DNA of 64,000 bases. Source: Laguncularia racemosa (Eukaryota; Streptophyta; Magnoliopsida; Myrtales; Combretaceae). A program made the translations under genes and the position numbers. Below are positions 35,866 to 47,950 of this stretch, in pieces (within the stretch, counting starts at the first letter, position 1; every line of letters starts with the position of its first letter). The DNA lies in contig JBBMOL010000285.1 in assembly GCA_037954665.1 (NCBI GenBank), positions 434,001 through 498,000 of the forward strand, read 5' to 3'. The notes below the pieces were generated by a model. That model was not told the DNA's origin. It saw nothing but the letters and a program-made list of their open reading frames with translations, and did not search any database.

Positions 35866-36443
35866 TAAAACTTTATCTTCTACTTGAAATTTTAAGGGGC
35901 ATCACCTTTTATCAACATAACTTTTCTAGCAACTTTGGGCTAACAGAATCAGCTGCCTTATCACTCTAACTTTATCTATTGCGTCTTATATTATCTCTAG
36001 CCCCATTATCAGTCTTTCTCCCACTTCATCTCAATGTAAGGGAGATCTGCACTTTCTGCCATAGATTGTTTCATATGGAGCTATTTGGATAGTAACTTAA
36101 TAACTGTTGTTATATGTGAATTCCACTAAGGGTATGTCTCCAATTACCACATGGTTCAATACACAAGCTCATAGTAAGTCTTTTAGAATTGGATGGTTTT
36201 CTTAGATTGCCCATTTGTTTAAGGGTGAAATGTAGTATTAAATTGGGGTTTAGTTCCCAAAGCATGATATAGACTTTTCTAGAATTTACTCACAAATTGA
36301 GTATTCCTATCAAATGTGATAGTGGTTGGTACACCATGAAATTTGACATTCTCCTTGATGTATAGTAGTGCATGCTTCTCTAATCTGTAGTCTACCGTAA
36401 TTAGTAGGAAATGAGTAGACTTGGTTAATCTATCTACAATTAC

Positions 36444-37001
36444 CTAAATTGAATCATATTTCTCCTTAGTTTTCAGGAGTGTTGTCATAAAATCCATAGT
36501 TATATGTTCCCACTTCCATTTAGGTATAGGAAGTGATTGTAACTCACCAAATGGTCTTTGGTGTTCAATCTTGATTTGTTGATAGGTTAGACATCGAGAT
36601 ACAAATTCAGCTATCTCCCGCTTCATGATTTTCCACTAATAATGACTCTTTAGGTCTTTGTTCTTGGTGCTTATTCGATGTACTATATATCTTGAGTAAT
36701 AGGCTTCTTTTATAATCTTCTTCTTTAATTCCATGTTATTTGGAACACACCATCTTATACCATATTTAACTATGCCTTTAGCATCTATATTAAATTTAGT
36801 GGTTTCACCCTGTTCTATTTTGGCTTTGATTTTCTGGATTCCAAGATCACTTTGCATGGTCTTAATTTGATCAATGATTCTTGGTTGAATATTAAATGTA
36901 GCTAACCTATTTCTCACTTCTTGTGTCACCATCTCTAATTCAAGTTTATGCATGTCTTCTAATATTTGTCTCTGAGATGTGATTAGTGTTACAATGTTCA
37001 T
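36444..37001 (-). pseudogene. Integrase zinc-binding region and start of catalytic core
   Basis: Frame 37001-36636 holds the RNase H-integrase spacer and N-terminal zinc-binding region (IRWCVPNNMELKKKIIKEAY). Frame 36626-36444 continues EIAEFVSRCLTYQQIKIEHQ, then FGELQSLPIPKWKWEHITMD, the junction into the core with its first catalytic Asp in ITMDF. The CxxC pair is damaged (CLTY). The rest of the core (about 36440-35900) is broken by stops. Confidence 0.8.
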
Positions 37002-37009
37002 CTACTTTT

Positions 37010-38245
37010 CTAGGGTGATAATGGAGCTCTACATCATAATCATTCATTAACTCTAACCACTTCCTCTGCCTCGAATTCAAGCCCTTCTATGTAAATAGGT
37101 ATTTCAAGCTTTTATAATTTGTAAAGATTTTATACTTCTTATCATAAAGATAATTTCTCAACAATTTCAATGCTAAGATCACAACTATTAACTCTAGATC
37201 ATATGTGGGGTAATTCCTCTCATAAGGTTTCAGTTGGCGAGAGGCATATACAATGACTCCCATTTTACATAAGCACGCATCCCACGCCTTGAGTTAAGGC
37301 ATCACTAAAGACTTCAAATTCTTTCCTTATCTTTAGTAGGGCTAACACAAGAGTTGTCACCAATTTCTCCTTCAGTGTTGTGAAACTATTTTCACATTCA
37401 TCACTTTACACAAATTTAGCCTTGTTCATTGTCAGCTATGTTAGGGGAGTTGTTAGCATAGAGAATCCTTCCACAAAGTTTCTATAATAGCCAGCTACTC
37501 TTAGAAAGCTTTTGATCTCTATCATAGTTCTCAATCTAGGCTAATAAATAATTGGCTTTACCTTCTCAAGATCTATTGATATACCATCCTTATTTACCAC
37601 ATGCCCTAAAAAGGATAGATGAGAATAGATGAGAATATCATCTATGAATACTACTACAAATTGATCTAGCAAAACTTTGAGCACTCTGTTCATTAAGTCC
37701 ATAAAAGTTGTTGGAGCATTAGTCAATCTAAAATGCATTACTAAAAATTTATCATGCCCATATTGATTCCTAAAAGCAGTCTTCTATATGTCTTCTTGCT
37801 TGATCCTTAATTGATGGTACCTCGATCTTAAGTCAATTTTGGAGAAAGCTTGAGCTCTCTCTGATTGGTTAAATAAGTCATCAATTATAAGGAGGGGGTA
37901 CTTATTCTTGATTGTGAATCGGTTCAACTCCTTGTAATATATACATAGCCTCATGCTTTCATCCTTTTTCTTAACAAACAATATTAAAGCACCCCATGAT
38001 GAGACACTTGGTGCTCTATGGTGTGACACTTGGTTTAATAAACTCATTATCTTGCAACTCTTGAAGTTGAGTCTTAGTTCAGGCAATTCAATAGGTGCCA
38101 TTTTGTAGGGCACTTTAGATATTGGTGTCATTCTTGGAACCAAATTTATGTAGAACTCTATCTTTTTGATTGGTGGTAAGCTTGGCAAATTTTTTGGAAA
38201 GACATTTGTATAATCTTTCACTACATATACGTCTTCTAATTTCAT
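37010..38245 (-). pseudogene. Reverse transcriptase and RNase H remnants
   Basis: Frame 38245-37784 has YINLVPRMTPISKVPYKMAP, then SSWGALILFVKKKDESMRLC, LNRFTIKNKYPLLIIDDLF and AFSKIDLRSRYHQLRI (first catalytic Asp in KIDL). Frame 37738-37541 has MHFRLTNAPTTFMDLMNRVL and VVVFIDDILIYS, the FIDD active site. About 45 bp between the frames contain a stop or shift. From 37540 to about 37010 RNase H is visible only as broken pieces. Confidence 0.85.
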
Positions 38246-38490
38246 GGCTTATCTTGTCTCTATTAACAATGTCGATAATTTACCTTTACTCCGTAACTCA
38301 TATGTAAGAAGAGTTGTAGGCCTTTAGTATCTAACTTGAATACAATTTGTTCTTCATCGGGAAATTTAAAATAAACCACTAGATTGTGACAATCTATAGC
38401 AGCATCGTGTTTAGATAGTCAATTCACCCCTAAGATCATATCAAATTCAATCATTTCTAATATAAACAACTCTGTTGGAATTTTCTTCCC

Positions 38491-38682
38491 TTATATTACA
38501 ATCTCTACATCCTTACACATCTGATCTAATTTTACTCTTGCTCTAAAAGGAATATTCACAACCATATCATCACTTAACAGTATAGGTTTCAACCTAAATA
38601 CATGCATGAAAATAGGTGATATGCAAGAATGCATGGCACCCATATCAAATAACACACGGGCGGTGTTTAAGTTAATAAGCAA
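38491..38682 (-). pseudogene. Aspartic protease with altered active site
   Basis: The frame reads NTARVLFDMGAMHSCISPIF. Chromovirus proteases have LFD(S/T)GA(S/T)HSFI here, so the residue after the catalytic Asp has changed to Met. Such a change would be expected to disable or severely weaken the enzyme. Confidence 0.8.
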
Positions 38683-38999
38683 TGTACTTGAAATTATATC
38701 CTGATCTGAAGCATCTTGTTGTTGCTATTGTTATAATGCAAATACTTAACCAGGTGCTCTTTGTTTTGGTCTAGAATGTTGAGGTTTACCCATTATTCCT
38801 TTAGGTGTAGGTTTCACTGCTTGCTGTGCTTGGAACTATTGAGGTGTGGCTATCTAGTTATGGGAGGCACCAAATTTAAATGACCTATGCTCCCTTTGCT
38901 TGTAAGTATAGTAAAAGGTTTAAGGGATAAATTTTTCTATGTAGTTCCTATTAGGGTACCCTGTTTTACCATAGAAGAAACATGCCCCTTTAGGCCAAA

Positions 39000-39961
39000 C
39001 ACATTACTATATTTCATGTGGTCCTAAACATTTGGGACATCTCCTCCTTAGTCTTGCTTATGGTAGTAGGGGTAATGCTAAAGGCGCTGGCCTAGTTTGA
39101 AGAGGTCTAGGTGCATAAGCTAGAGGTTTAGCTTGATATACTACTAGCTTCTTTCATTTGTTTACATATGGTATACTCGAGGTAAGCCTTTTTCCCTAAA
39201 GCAGTTCCTAATCTATGAGACAGTTGTTCCTCTATTCTCCTCCTACTCTTCTCCAGAAACTTTGACCTTATCAACTATCTTTGCATAAGTAGTTAACTGG
39301 AAGGCCCCCACTTTATGCTAAAGGTTAGACTTTAACCCTCTTACAAATCTTTTTGCTTTGGAAGCATCATCAGTTCTCAATGGTTCTAACAAGAATTTGA
39401 TTAAGAGGTTTAACTCCACTTCATATGCTTCTATAGTCTGATTGCCTTACTAGAAATTATAATATTTAACCTCTATCTTCTCCTTGATGCTGTTGAGAAA
39501 ATATTTCTCATAAAACAGTTCCTTAAACCTTTGCCATTGAATGGGAGCTCCAATCAACCTAGACGTACTAGTCCACCAATCAACAGTTGATCCCTTCAGC
39601 ATATATGCAACAAATTTCACCTTCCTATCCTTTAACACCATAAAGGCTTCAAATTTCTTCTCTATCTCATTGATCTAATGCTTAACCTCTATTGGATCAT
39701 TAACCCATAAATGAAACTCCTTAGCTAGCCTAACAAACTTGTCTAATCTATATGGTTCTTCTATAGGCTTAATAGGTCTTGTGGCTTGTTGTTGCTGTTG
39801 TGCCAACATCCCTACTAGAGCATTGATAGTCTCTAGTAGTTGAGCAGTTGTGACATTTGCGTGATTTGGGGTTCCTTGCTGAGGTGGTCCTTGAGGATAC
39901 CTTTCCTTTAGAGCATCTCCACCCTATCTAGCATTAGATGAGCCCTAACAGATGTTTCTTT
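39000..39961 (-). pseudogene. gag remnant
   Basis: The open piece 39641-39450 (VKFVAYMLKGSTVDWWTSTS, then IQWQRFKELFYEKYFLNSIK) matches the capsid region of Ty3/gypsy gag (the A..ML.G.A..WW and W..F...F...Y motifs). Near 38960-39010 a cysteine-poor relic of a zinc knuckle (CFFYGKTGYP) can be read. Stops lie on both sides. Confidence 0.75.
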
Positions 39962-40352
39962 TGGGAGGTATTCTATTTGAAATCTAGACAAGAGAATGGT
40001 TCCAAAAGTGAGAATTAGTAGGGGAGTTAGTGATAGTACACATCTATGTATACTCAAGTCTACACATATATACATGTATATTCATAAATAAAACAGAAAT
40101 TTAAAGGAAAGTACAATTGTATAAAATATAATAAAATACAATCGACAATCATCCTATAATTTACCCGCTCTCTTCATCTTTTATTGTTTTACATATTTTC
40201 TACATAATTCATCTAAAGATCTCAACCTACTTTCTATTGATTGAAACCTATAATTATTGATCATCACTTATTTCTAAGGATCAACAAACTTAATCTCTAT
40301 TGATCATAACTTAAGCTCTAACGATCATTAAACTAAGCTCTATTGATCATAA

Positions 40353-40369
40353 CCTGAGCTTTGATGCCA
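40353..40369 (-). other. Primer-binding site of the Tekay-type element
   Basis: Element-strand TGGCATCAAAGCTCAGG lies 7 bp inside the 5' LTR and resembles the initiator-Met tRNA complement with a few mismatches. Confidence 0.65.
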
Positions 40370-40376
40370 CCTAAAT

Positions 40377-42318
40377 TGTAATGCCCCAGAACTTGGGACA
40401 TGATAGCTTGCCACCTGTCACTATTGTATAATGACATGCTAAGCCTTAAATCTCCTTACAACTTTAAACCTGTTTATCTCCACATCACATTTATATTAAT
40501 ATTATTTTAATAAAAGAAATGAATGACTCTTAGGTGAGCCATTCCAATCATCATTAATTAAAACGTTAATGATACTCCTAAATTAAAATTCAAGGTAAAC
40601 ACCAATCCTCATTAATTCTTGACATAATTAAGAATCTAGTACTATCCCATATTCCTAAATCCATAACTTAAGGTTCTAATAATAGTTCTTCCTTAACTTC
40701 CTATCATTCTTCATCAACATAGTAATAATGTTCTCTCCCATATTCATCCACATGATGTCCCACCAAATTCTCTTTCTCATCGTAGTTGATGTGTTTATCG
40801 TTCTCGCCTACAACTAAAAAAATTAAAAGGGGATGAGCCTAAGCTTAGTATGTGAGTACCACACCGACATACACATGCCATAGAATAACAATATCACATG
40901 CATATATGCAACAATAGTATATAGCACACCAATTCATCAAGTTATTTATCTTCATTAATCAACATACAACAAATGGGTACTCATGACCCCGATTCATATA
41001 CAATATTTACATACATATAACCCTAAATGGGAACTATCGGGCCCTATCTAACTCTAATCTACCTCAGATCATTTCAATACTTGACTCTACTAGGGATAAT
41101 ACGACATAACGATCATCAAGTACCCCCTAGGGATTTGCCATTATGAGCTCCTAAGCTGAGCTAAACATAAGCAACATATACATTAAACTCCAACATTCAA
41201 TTAAGCTCATTAACCATTTAAAATTATTAACCACTTACACTTATTAAACAACTACCTTGTAAATGCAACCAGTAAAACAAGGTAAACATGTACCTAAAAG
41301 GATATTCCTACTATAGTCCCTTGCATCTCTAAGACAAAAGAGTGTAAACATGTTCAATTATAAAGAACTACACTTAGTTCTATTTTGCAAGTAATCTAGG
41401 TTTACTAATTGATTAGGTATATTTCTATTTGTATAATTCCCTTCTCTAATGTTTGGTTATACTTAACGTATAGTTTAGAATTGAAATATAATAAAATATA
41501 ATTTAATAGGAAGTGTTCTTAGGCAACATGGTCGTGTGAAAGGCTGTGTAGAGGAACATAGGGTTAGAGCATGATCGTGTTAGTGGCTATGTATCTTTCT
41601 TTGTAATTTCATCATTTCAACACACTTAAGTATACAATCATGTATTTAGTCTTGTATCTTACTATGTAAATTTGCCATTTTAGCATGCCTAAGTACATGA
41701 TTGTGTATTTGGCCTATGCCTTTTTGTGGATTTTGTAATTTTGGCACACCTAAGTACACAGGTGTGTCTTTCGTTCGTGTACCCTACTATGTACACTCAT
41801 GTTTCTAGATAGGCAAGTACATAGGCGTGTATCTGATTGTATACACCTTATTCATCACGAACCCTTATTCCCTTTTTTCTAAATTTGTTCCTAAGCCTAA
41901 TTTCTATGATTATAAGCCTAATTGATCATTGTATATACTAATTCTAGCGTAACATTAGAGTATTGTACACTTACTTGATTTGGATTATGGTCAAAATCCT
42001 TTAATTCATTTGATCCTATGCTTGTTCCAACACGTCCCTTGTTCCAATCTCTATTAACATACCATAATCAATTCATATGCATATGTCTATCATTAGAATA
42101 AAGCCTTTTTGATGATTAGAAACCTTGTTGGCTTTTGGATTAATCTTGTGGTTCTCCTATAAGTCACCTGTATATCCTTGTAAGGTCCCTCTTTTTGGTT
42201 TCTATTTTCAGTAGCACAAATGAGAGAAAAGAGGTAAATCTAAGTTAGCACATTCTTTTTATATCTTAGCTAAGAAAAGACTTAATTGCCCCTATCTATT
42301 TTATAATGTGTATTTATA
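40377..42318 (-). repeat. 5' LTR of the Tekay-type element (1942 bp)
   Basis: Pairs with 33439-35424. Its outer terminus is mutated from TTTACA to TTTATA. It is followed on the plus strand by the target duplication GTATT (42319-42323). Confidence 0.9.
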
Positions 42319-42323
42319 GTATT

Positions 42324-43125
42324 CACTCTAAGGAATGACTTCAATTGAGCATCTTCATAAGATGGAGGGTAGTAAGCTTACATCTACATTAAGTATGTGA
42401 GGTTATCATTTAAAAGCAGCTATAAAATTGTTAAACAAGTGGTACCATATAGGAAGCCCTTCCATAGAAAATTTAGGGATATGCTTCATGGTGGCTTTTT
42501 GCCATGCTTTTACAAAAAAAGATCTGGAAGAAGCATTCTAGAAGAACATCCATGCAGTAAATCAAGTTTGGACAATCCTTCAAATGACCAAATATTGGCT
42601 TCTTGCAATCAAGTTTAGAGAATCCTTCAAGTCGTTGATTTATTCTCCCTCAATTGATGGCACACCATAAGATGATGAAGCAATAACTTGGTACACAACA
42701 ACTCTAATTCTTCTTTGTCAACTTACCATGCTAAGTGAAGCCATATCATTGGTAGCCAATTTGCAAGATCCTTTACCAAGTTATATGTCATTTTTAGTCT
42801 CATGTATTAGGATTGATGTTATTAGCAGCCTTCCATTTACACAAGTTTGTAAACTCCTCTTATAATGAATAAAGATTGCTCTTCACTTATCAAGTATCTA
42901 CTGCATACTCATTATACTATGACATTTGTTATAATAAAATCACTTTAGTTTTTTTTTTTAGAATTATTATATTTCTCTATTCATTGAGATTGCTTTAGCA
43001 AGTGATTTTCAACTTTTGCACCATGCATAAAAGGCATGTAATGTTGCTTCAACACCCTCAAGATTAGTCGCATGCTTGGAGAAACATGTGGGTCACAATC
43101 AAGCAAATTGAAAACTAAAGTCATG
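42324..43125. other. Non-coding stretch, likely retroelement debris
   Basis: The right flank of the Tekay-type insertion. The plus-strand frame 42397-42618 (73 codons) has no recognisable motif and I take it as chance. The end (43040-43125, CCTCAAGATTAGTCGCATGC) echoes phrases at 45015-45040, so it belongs with the scrambled copia sequence that follows. Confidence 0.35.
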
Positions 43126-43379
43126 TGTTGGTAAATTGAGAATTTTTATGGTTACTTCAGGGGATAGCTTGTAATTTCCTCTTTTATGTACTATTGTGGT
43201 AGTTTAGAACTTGTATTTGTTTGCTCATAAACAAAAAACTTTTGATACACATTATGTCATATGATATTTTTTGTTTACAAGCAAAGAAATACAAGTTCTC
43301 AACTACCACAACAGTAAATGAAAGAGGAAATTACAAATTACCCCTTGTAGTATCCACAAAAATTCTTAATTTACCAACA
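43126..43379. repeat. Palindrome of two head-to-head copia LTR ends
   Basis: The plus strand from 43126 (TGTTGGTAAATT) and the minus strand from 43379 (TGTTGGTAAATT) read nearly the same for about 112 bp, including AATTTCCTCTTT, TTGTGGTAGTT and AACTTGTATTT, leaving a 25-30-bp centre (43239-43265) that itself contains CATATGA. The same sequence in single form lies at about 44655-44740 inside an LTR fragment. A single-stranded copy would fold into a long hairpin. Open frame 43221-43403 is a shadow. Confidence 0.85.
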
Positions 43380-43384
43380 CTTCT

Positions 43385-44640
43385 CCTTGAGAATTTTTCG
43401 TAGAGACTCCAAGTCTTGATCTGAGTTCTTTAAATTTAACTTTTGAAAGTGCTTTGGTTAATATGTTTGTAACTTAATCTTTTGATTTGCAATGCACCGG
43501 ATTTATTTCTTGATTTCTTTCCACTTCTTGGATTGCACAAAACTTCACTTTGATGTGCTTGGTTCTTCTATGTTGCACTGGATTTTTTGCAATTGCAAAT
43601 ACAAATTTGTTATCTACCTAAATAATAGTTGGATTATGTTGTTGATGCCTCATGTTTGACAGCAAATTTTGGAGGCAAATTGCTTGATTTGAGGCTGCTA
43701 CAATTGAGATGTATTCCGCTTCAACTGATGAATGGGCTACAACACCTTGTTTTCTTGAATTCCAAGAGAAAGGTCCACTTCCAAATGAAAAGTACAACTA
43801 GAAGTACTCTTAGAGTCATCCACACTACTAGCCTAATCACTATCTACAAATCCTTGTAACTCTTTGCTCTTACCCTTTTTAAACCACAAACCATAATCAA
43901 TAGTCCCTTTAATATATCTTAAAACTCTCTTGGCAACACCAAGATGAACTCAGTTAGGTGAATGAATGAATCTAGAGAGTAGGCTTGCGGAAAACATCAA
44001 ATCTAGTCATGTGGCACTTAGATACAGCAGACATCTAATCAAACTCGTATAGGCAAATGCATTAGCCATGCTTTCCATATCATCTTTTTCTAACTTTTCA
44101 TTCACGCTCAAAGGAGTTTCAATTGGCTTGCACTTCTCCATATGGAACTTCTTCAACACTTCTAAAGCATAACTTCATTGTGAGACAATAATTCCCCTAT
44201 CACATTGATGAACTTCCATGCCTAAAAAGTATTTCATCTCACCTAAGTTAGACATGTTGAACGCACTCTCCATTTTTAACACAAATTGTAGCAAGACTTT
44301 AGAATTACAAGCTGCAACCAATAGGTCATTGACATATAGGGGAATAATGAGCTACACATCTCCTTAAATGTTCAACATGTATAGAGTTGCTTCATCCTCA
44401 CTTCTCTTGAATCCTTGTTGTAGAAGATAGGAGTCATTAAACCATAGAGTGCTTTGTGAAGTTTGTAAATTTTGTCTTCACAACCTATAACTCGGAATCC
44501 TTCAGGTTGCTCAAGATAGACATCCTCTTTTACTAAGCCATCGAGAAAGGCTGACTTCACATCCAAATGATGAATTTTCCACCCCATCTTGGCTATTAAG
44601 GTGATTTCTTCTTCATGAATCCTAATTTGATTGGGTGTGG
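43385..44640 (-). pseudogene. Ty1/copia pol fragment: RT start and RNase H
   Basis: The minus-strand frame 44587-44372 reads MGWKIHHLDVKSAFLDGLVK, EDVYLEQPEGFRV and YKLHKALYGLM, the N-terminal part of copia reverse transcriptase with its DVKSAFL(D/N)G motif. Toward 43900-43400 broken frames give VFAIAKNPVQHRRTKHIEVK-type sequence and an LTKAL...LRSRLGV-like tail, the copia RNase H terminus, ending next to the LTR end at 43379. Much of the RT between 44370 and 43900 is disrupted. It differs clearly from the copia element at 19770-24439. Confidence 0.8.
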
Positions 44641-44649
44641 GATTTTCAC

Positions 44650-45040
44650 CTAGAGGTTGCGTGTTGTGATAGTTGGGAACTTGTATTTCTTTGCTTGTAA
44701 AAATATATATATATATTAGATGACATAGTGTGTATCAGAAGTTTTTTGTTGTTGCAGAATTTCCTTTGTTTATTCTCCTTTGCTTCCATTTTGCTCTGCA
44801 TACTACTATATTTCACGTCATTTTTTTCTTCTTATGTTTTGCTCACATACTGTAGTTTCTTTCTTCTTCCTTTGCTGCAGATTTCTTCTTCTTCTTCTTT
44901 TTATTTGCTATATCATCATGAAAGCTACTTCAACTCCTTCATGATTAGCTTTACGCTTAGGAGTGTTAAAGTTACGGTGATGAAGTCACGGGCTGGGTTC
45001 ACAAGAGCCATTTTGACTCCTCAAGATTAGCTGCACGCTT
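44650..45040 (+). mobile_element. copia LTR fragment in plus orientation
   Basis: Contains GGGAACTTGTATTTCTTTGC and GACATAGTGTGTATCAGAAG, matching the palindrome arms and centre at 43126-43379, followed by pyrimidine-rich sequence. It lacks the first ~60 bp of the LTR and is fused directly to minus-strand pol at about 44645, so orientation and joint indicate rearrangement. The plus-strand 100-aa frame 44728-45030 is low-complexity (Phe/Leu/Ser) and not a credible gene. Confidence 0.6.
44700..44717. repeat. AT microsatellite
   Basis: An (AT)n tract that replaces the AAACAAAAAATATC seen at the same place in the palindrome arms. Confidence 0.7.
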
Positions 45041-46500
45041 AGGAATGATGGCGTCTAAGAGAAATGTTCCCATCCTAAATTCATTCGATTCACTTTGATT
45101 CCTTGAGTAGTGTTTAAGAAATTCTGTTGACAACTTATCTTCAACGGAATCACTTCAAATCCTTTATAATTTAATTGCACGTCTTATTTAACAACTAGAT
45201 TTGATAATGAAGTTGCTTAAACCTCCTAAGAGTTATGTTGACCCGTGCTTAGGGGTAGTGCTTCAACCAAGCGGCAATAGCTAGCTATGAGATTTCAATC
45301 TCAAAAGACGGTAAGGAGGCGTGATGGAGGATAAGACTGCTTTTACCTTTCCTTCGAGCGACATAACTTTAATTCAGTTGAACACATATGAGGAAAAGGG
45401 TGATCAATCATCATTGATTAGCGGCAAGGTGATCGCCTCGACTGTTTTGTATAAGAGATCACTTCGATCCGGTGATTGCAAGTAGGACTTGATCAGACGG
45501 AGGATGTGACCGCTTGGGGCTTTCCTTCAATGATGTAGCCTCGAACATCTTGTGTCTCATTGAGCGAGGATGTGATTAAATAACGTTGATCAGTTACAAA
45601 GAGGTTGCTTTGACCTTTTGCAAAAGTGGTTGTTTCGATTTCCATGAATTATTGTTGTCGAAATGGGTATTATGCTCACCGTGTGCTCAAGAGTGAACGC
45701 TTCTTCTGAGTGACGGCAATTACCATGAGACGATTGCTCCGATGATTCACATATGAAGTCACTTAAACCTCGACTTTGTGGATAGACATTACGGCTACTA
45801 AGCTTTCCAGGAGATTGCTTTAACCCATCACAACTAAGATTATTTCAATCTCATGAATGATATCGCAAAATAGACGCTATGCCCGCTGCATGCTAAGGAG
45901 CGTATCCTTTTATTGAGTGACTACAGCTACTATGATACGACCACTTCGATTATTCGCAGAAGAGGTTGCTTTTACTTCAACTTTGCAGGTAAGCGCTACG
46001 ATTACCAAGCTTGCCGTGGAGTCACTTCAACTCATCACAATCGAGATGAGTTTGATCCTGTAATTGAAGAGCACTAGACAGCAAAGTCAACTCTGTCTGT
46101 GCGTTCGTGGATCATGGTGGCATTATTCGCTATACTAGATTTGCAGCGATGTTAGTTATCCCAGACTTTTTTCATAAAGATAGTCCATGCGGACATCAAA
46201 CAGTAACGTTGGCTACACCTAGAGTTGCTCAAGTATGATATATTGTGATATATGCAGTGGTTAGAAGATAATGTTGATGGCAATATCTTTTGAAAATATG
46301 GCTTGACATACATAAGCATCGATGATGGCTTGATCTTTCAAAAATATTGCGTTATGTGTGGCACGCAATGGTGATAGCTCTATCTTTCCAGTACACGGCA
46401 CAACGCGTAAAAGGCTTTGATGAAATCTTGGTGTGTTGAAAAGTCGTGTCATGTGCCCAAGTAACAATCCTTTAGAAGCACAAGAATTTCAGACTTAAGA
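45041..46500. other. Non-coding repeat-like sequence with recurring phrases
   Basis: More GC-balanced than its surroundings, with no coding frame but recurrent short phrases such as GAGGTTGCTTT(G/T)AC, CACTTCGAT(C/T) and CTTCAAC(T/C)C. This suggests an old, much-amended tandem structure, perhaps the untranslated part of the copia element whose LTR precedes it. The minus-strand frame 46467-46261 is unrecognised. Confidence 0.4.
45643..46060 (+). repeat. Two-copy tandem repeat, ~209-bp period
   Basis: Copies start CATGAATTATTG (45643) and CATGAATGATAT (45852) and share, in order, TATGC(T/C)C, GAGTGAC, CGATTATTCGCA-like, CTACTAAGCTT/TACCAAGCTTGCC and CATCACAA phrases. Strongly diverged, so old. 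Confidence 0.6.
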
Positions 46501-47400
46501 TACAAGCAGAAGACATTAAGTGAAGTTGCTTCATGCATAGTTATAAAAAATCGTGATTCTTTCTACAAATTTATAATTTTAAGTAGTCTTTTTGAGTTGA
46601 CTTGGATATAACATTATTTCTATATAAACTTATGATAGAATAACAATTTACATGTAAAAACGATAAAATCTTATGTTTTTTGTAGTGTTTACCAATTCTA
46701 TCATAAAAACTAAAGACTATAACTTAACTTTATCAAGACATAAATATTATTAGTTATTTAAAAGAATTTGAATTAAAAGATAAGAATATTATTGGTAGTA
46801 GCACTAATAATGATGATATTGACAATGGAGATTATGACAATGATGATAATGGTAAAGAGAGAGCTAATGATAATTTTGACTTTTGATAATAAAAAAAGAA
46901 TTGATGATTTTTTTAGCCCTACCTTTTATTATTATAATTTATTTTATATTGATATTGTTATTTATATTGTAATTTTACACTTTTGCATAACAACTTATGT
47001 TAATTTATTTGTACTATAAATACATTATTTTCATTGTGATTTGTAATTAAAATTAATATTGATTTCTTTATTCTATTTTATATTTTATTTTTTTATAACT
47101 ATAGTAAACATAGCTATAGCTTTTGAAAATCATTTTATATAGGTTATAGAAACTTATATTTCTACATTTCAATTCTGATTTATAGACTTTTTGGTGATTT
47201 TAAGTAAAATCGCGAGTTTGATAATCTTGGCTTTACGTACTTCTCAAGATTCTCTTCTCTCTTCACACATGTTGAAGGAATCATTTTGAGCTTAGCTCTA
47301 ATCTGGAGTATGGATACAGACACTCTAGGGATGATCCATGTCAATCACAAGAGTTTGCATAAAGGAGATGAACGTCTTCCAAGATGAGTTCATGTGAATT
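46501..47400. other. AT-rich stretch; short acidic frame of unknown origin
   Basis: The plus strand around 46795-46885 reads an Asn/Asp-rich stretch (STNNDDIDNGDYDNDDNGKE) ending in two stops. Acidic tails of this sort occur in hAT-type transposases, but nothing upstream confirms one. Otherwise nothing is seen. Confidence 0.25.
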
Positions 47401-47404
47401 AAGG

Positions 47405-47932
47405 AGGTACGTAACGAGTATTAGTCGGAACGCCCTTATCATGAGTACCTTCCTGATGTAAGGCTTCAGCATGAGTCCTAATAGCTATATTTATTTTTAG
47501 TTCTTAAATGTTGATAGGATTCATATTAACATGTATCTCCACACCTTTATCCACTTCATTGTTAGAACCTACTATTTCAACATAGATAATTAGGTTGTAT
47601 GAATTCTCATCGTCGCCAATATGCTCATGTCTTTGAGGAGAATCTTCATAGTCAAGCAATTCCTAGTCTTGACCATCGTTTTCTTTATGATGTGGAGTAG
47701 GATCTCTATCATTCTCTTCAACATATGGAGCAGAATCTTGAGACATAGATTGTCTCTCCTTAAGATGAGAATTGCTTTGAGTTGAGCCTTGAGGAAAAAA
47801 AAAAAAAGGGAGGAAGAATATAGTTAAGCCAGAAGAAAGGAAGCAAAGAATGAATCATGAAGGGAATAATAGTACTTACCTCCTTGATACATGATCGCTT
47901 TGAATTGCTTTGATCCTTGCTTGATGGAACAT
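47405..47932 (-). pseudogene. Unrecognised gene-like frame with a possible intron
   Basis: The minus strand has an ATG at 47932-47930, a short exon (MFHQARIKAIQSDHVSR), a donor-like G|GTAAGTACT at 47879, a 92-bp pyrimidine-rich interval ending in a T-run and CAAG at 47788, and an exon that continues in frame (STQSNSHLKERQSMSQDSAP, then acidic EENDRDPTPHHKENDGQD). The frame runs on to about 47405 past two in-frame stops (after GQD and after MNPINI), with RTHAEALHQEGTHDKGVP near the end. The acidic middle resembles the variable linker of copia polyproteins, but I cannot identify it. It may be a retroelement piece or a decayed host exon pair; splicing is an inference. Confidence 0.35.
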
Positions 47933-47950
47933 GAGTGTTGGCAATTGATT

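Larger units (their letters stand above)
33439..42318 (-). mobile_element. Ty3/gypsy chromovirus, Tekay/Del type, degenerate
   Basis: An 8880-bp element bounded by long direct repeats (33439-35424 and 40377-42318) that begin TGTAAT and end TTTACA (left) or TTTATA (right), flanked by a perfect 5-bp duplication GTATT (33434-33438 and 42319-42323). The minus-strand order is 5' LTR, primer-binding site, gag, protease, RT, RNase H, integrase, chromodomain, polypurine tract, 3' LTR: Ty3/gypsy order with a chromodomain. The integrase C-terminus style (GPLEILERVGVVAYMLALPP, VHEVF.LFMLSK) is what I associate with the Tekay/Del clade. LTRs look roughly 85% identical, so the insertion is old. All domains carry multiple stops and frameshifts. 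Confidence 0.9.

Noticed and set aside
44728..45030. 100-codon plus-strand frame rich in Phe, Leu and Ser
   Set aside because: It translates the pyrimidine-rich part of an LTR fragment; low complexity with no recognisable domain, and not a credible membrane protein in this context.
46792..47019. Acidic and Met/Ile-rich short plus frames as a hAT transposase end
   Set aside because: Only a short Asn/Asp-rich tail is seen, with no dimerisation-domain motif upstream; kept only as a weak note.
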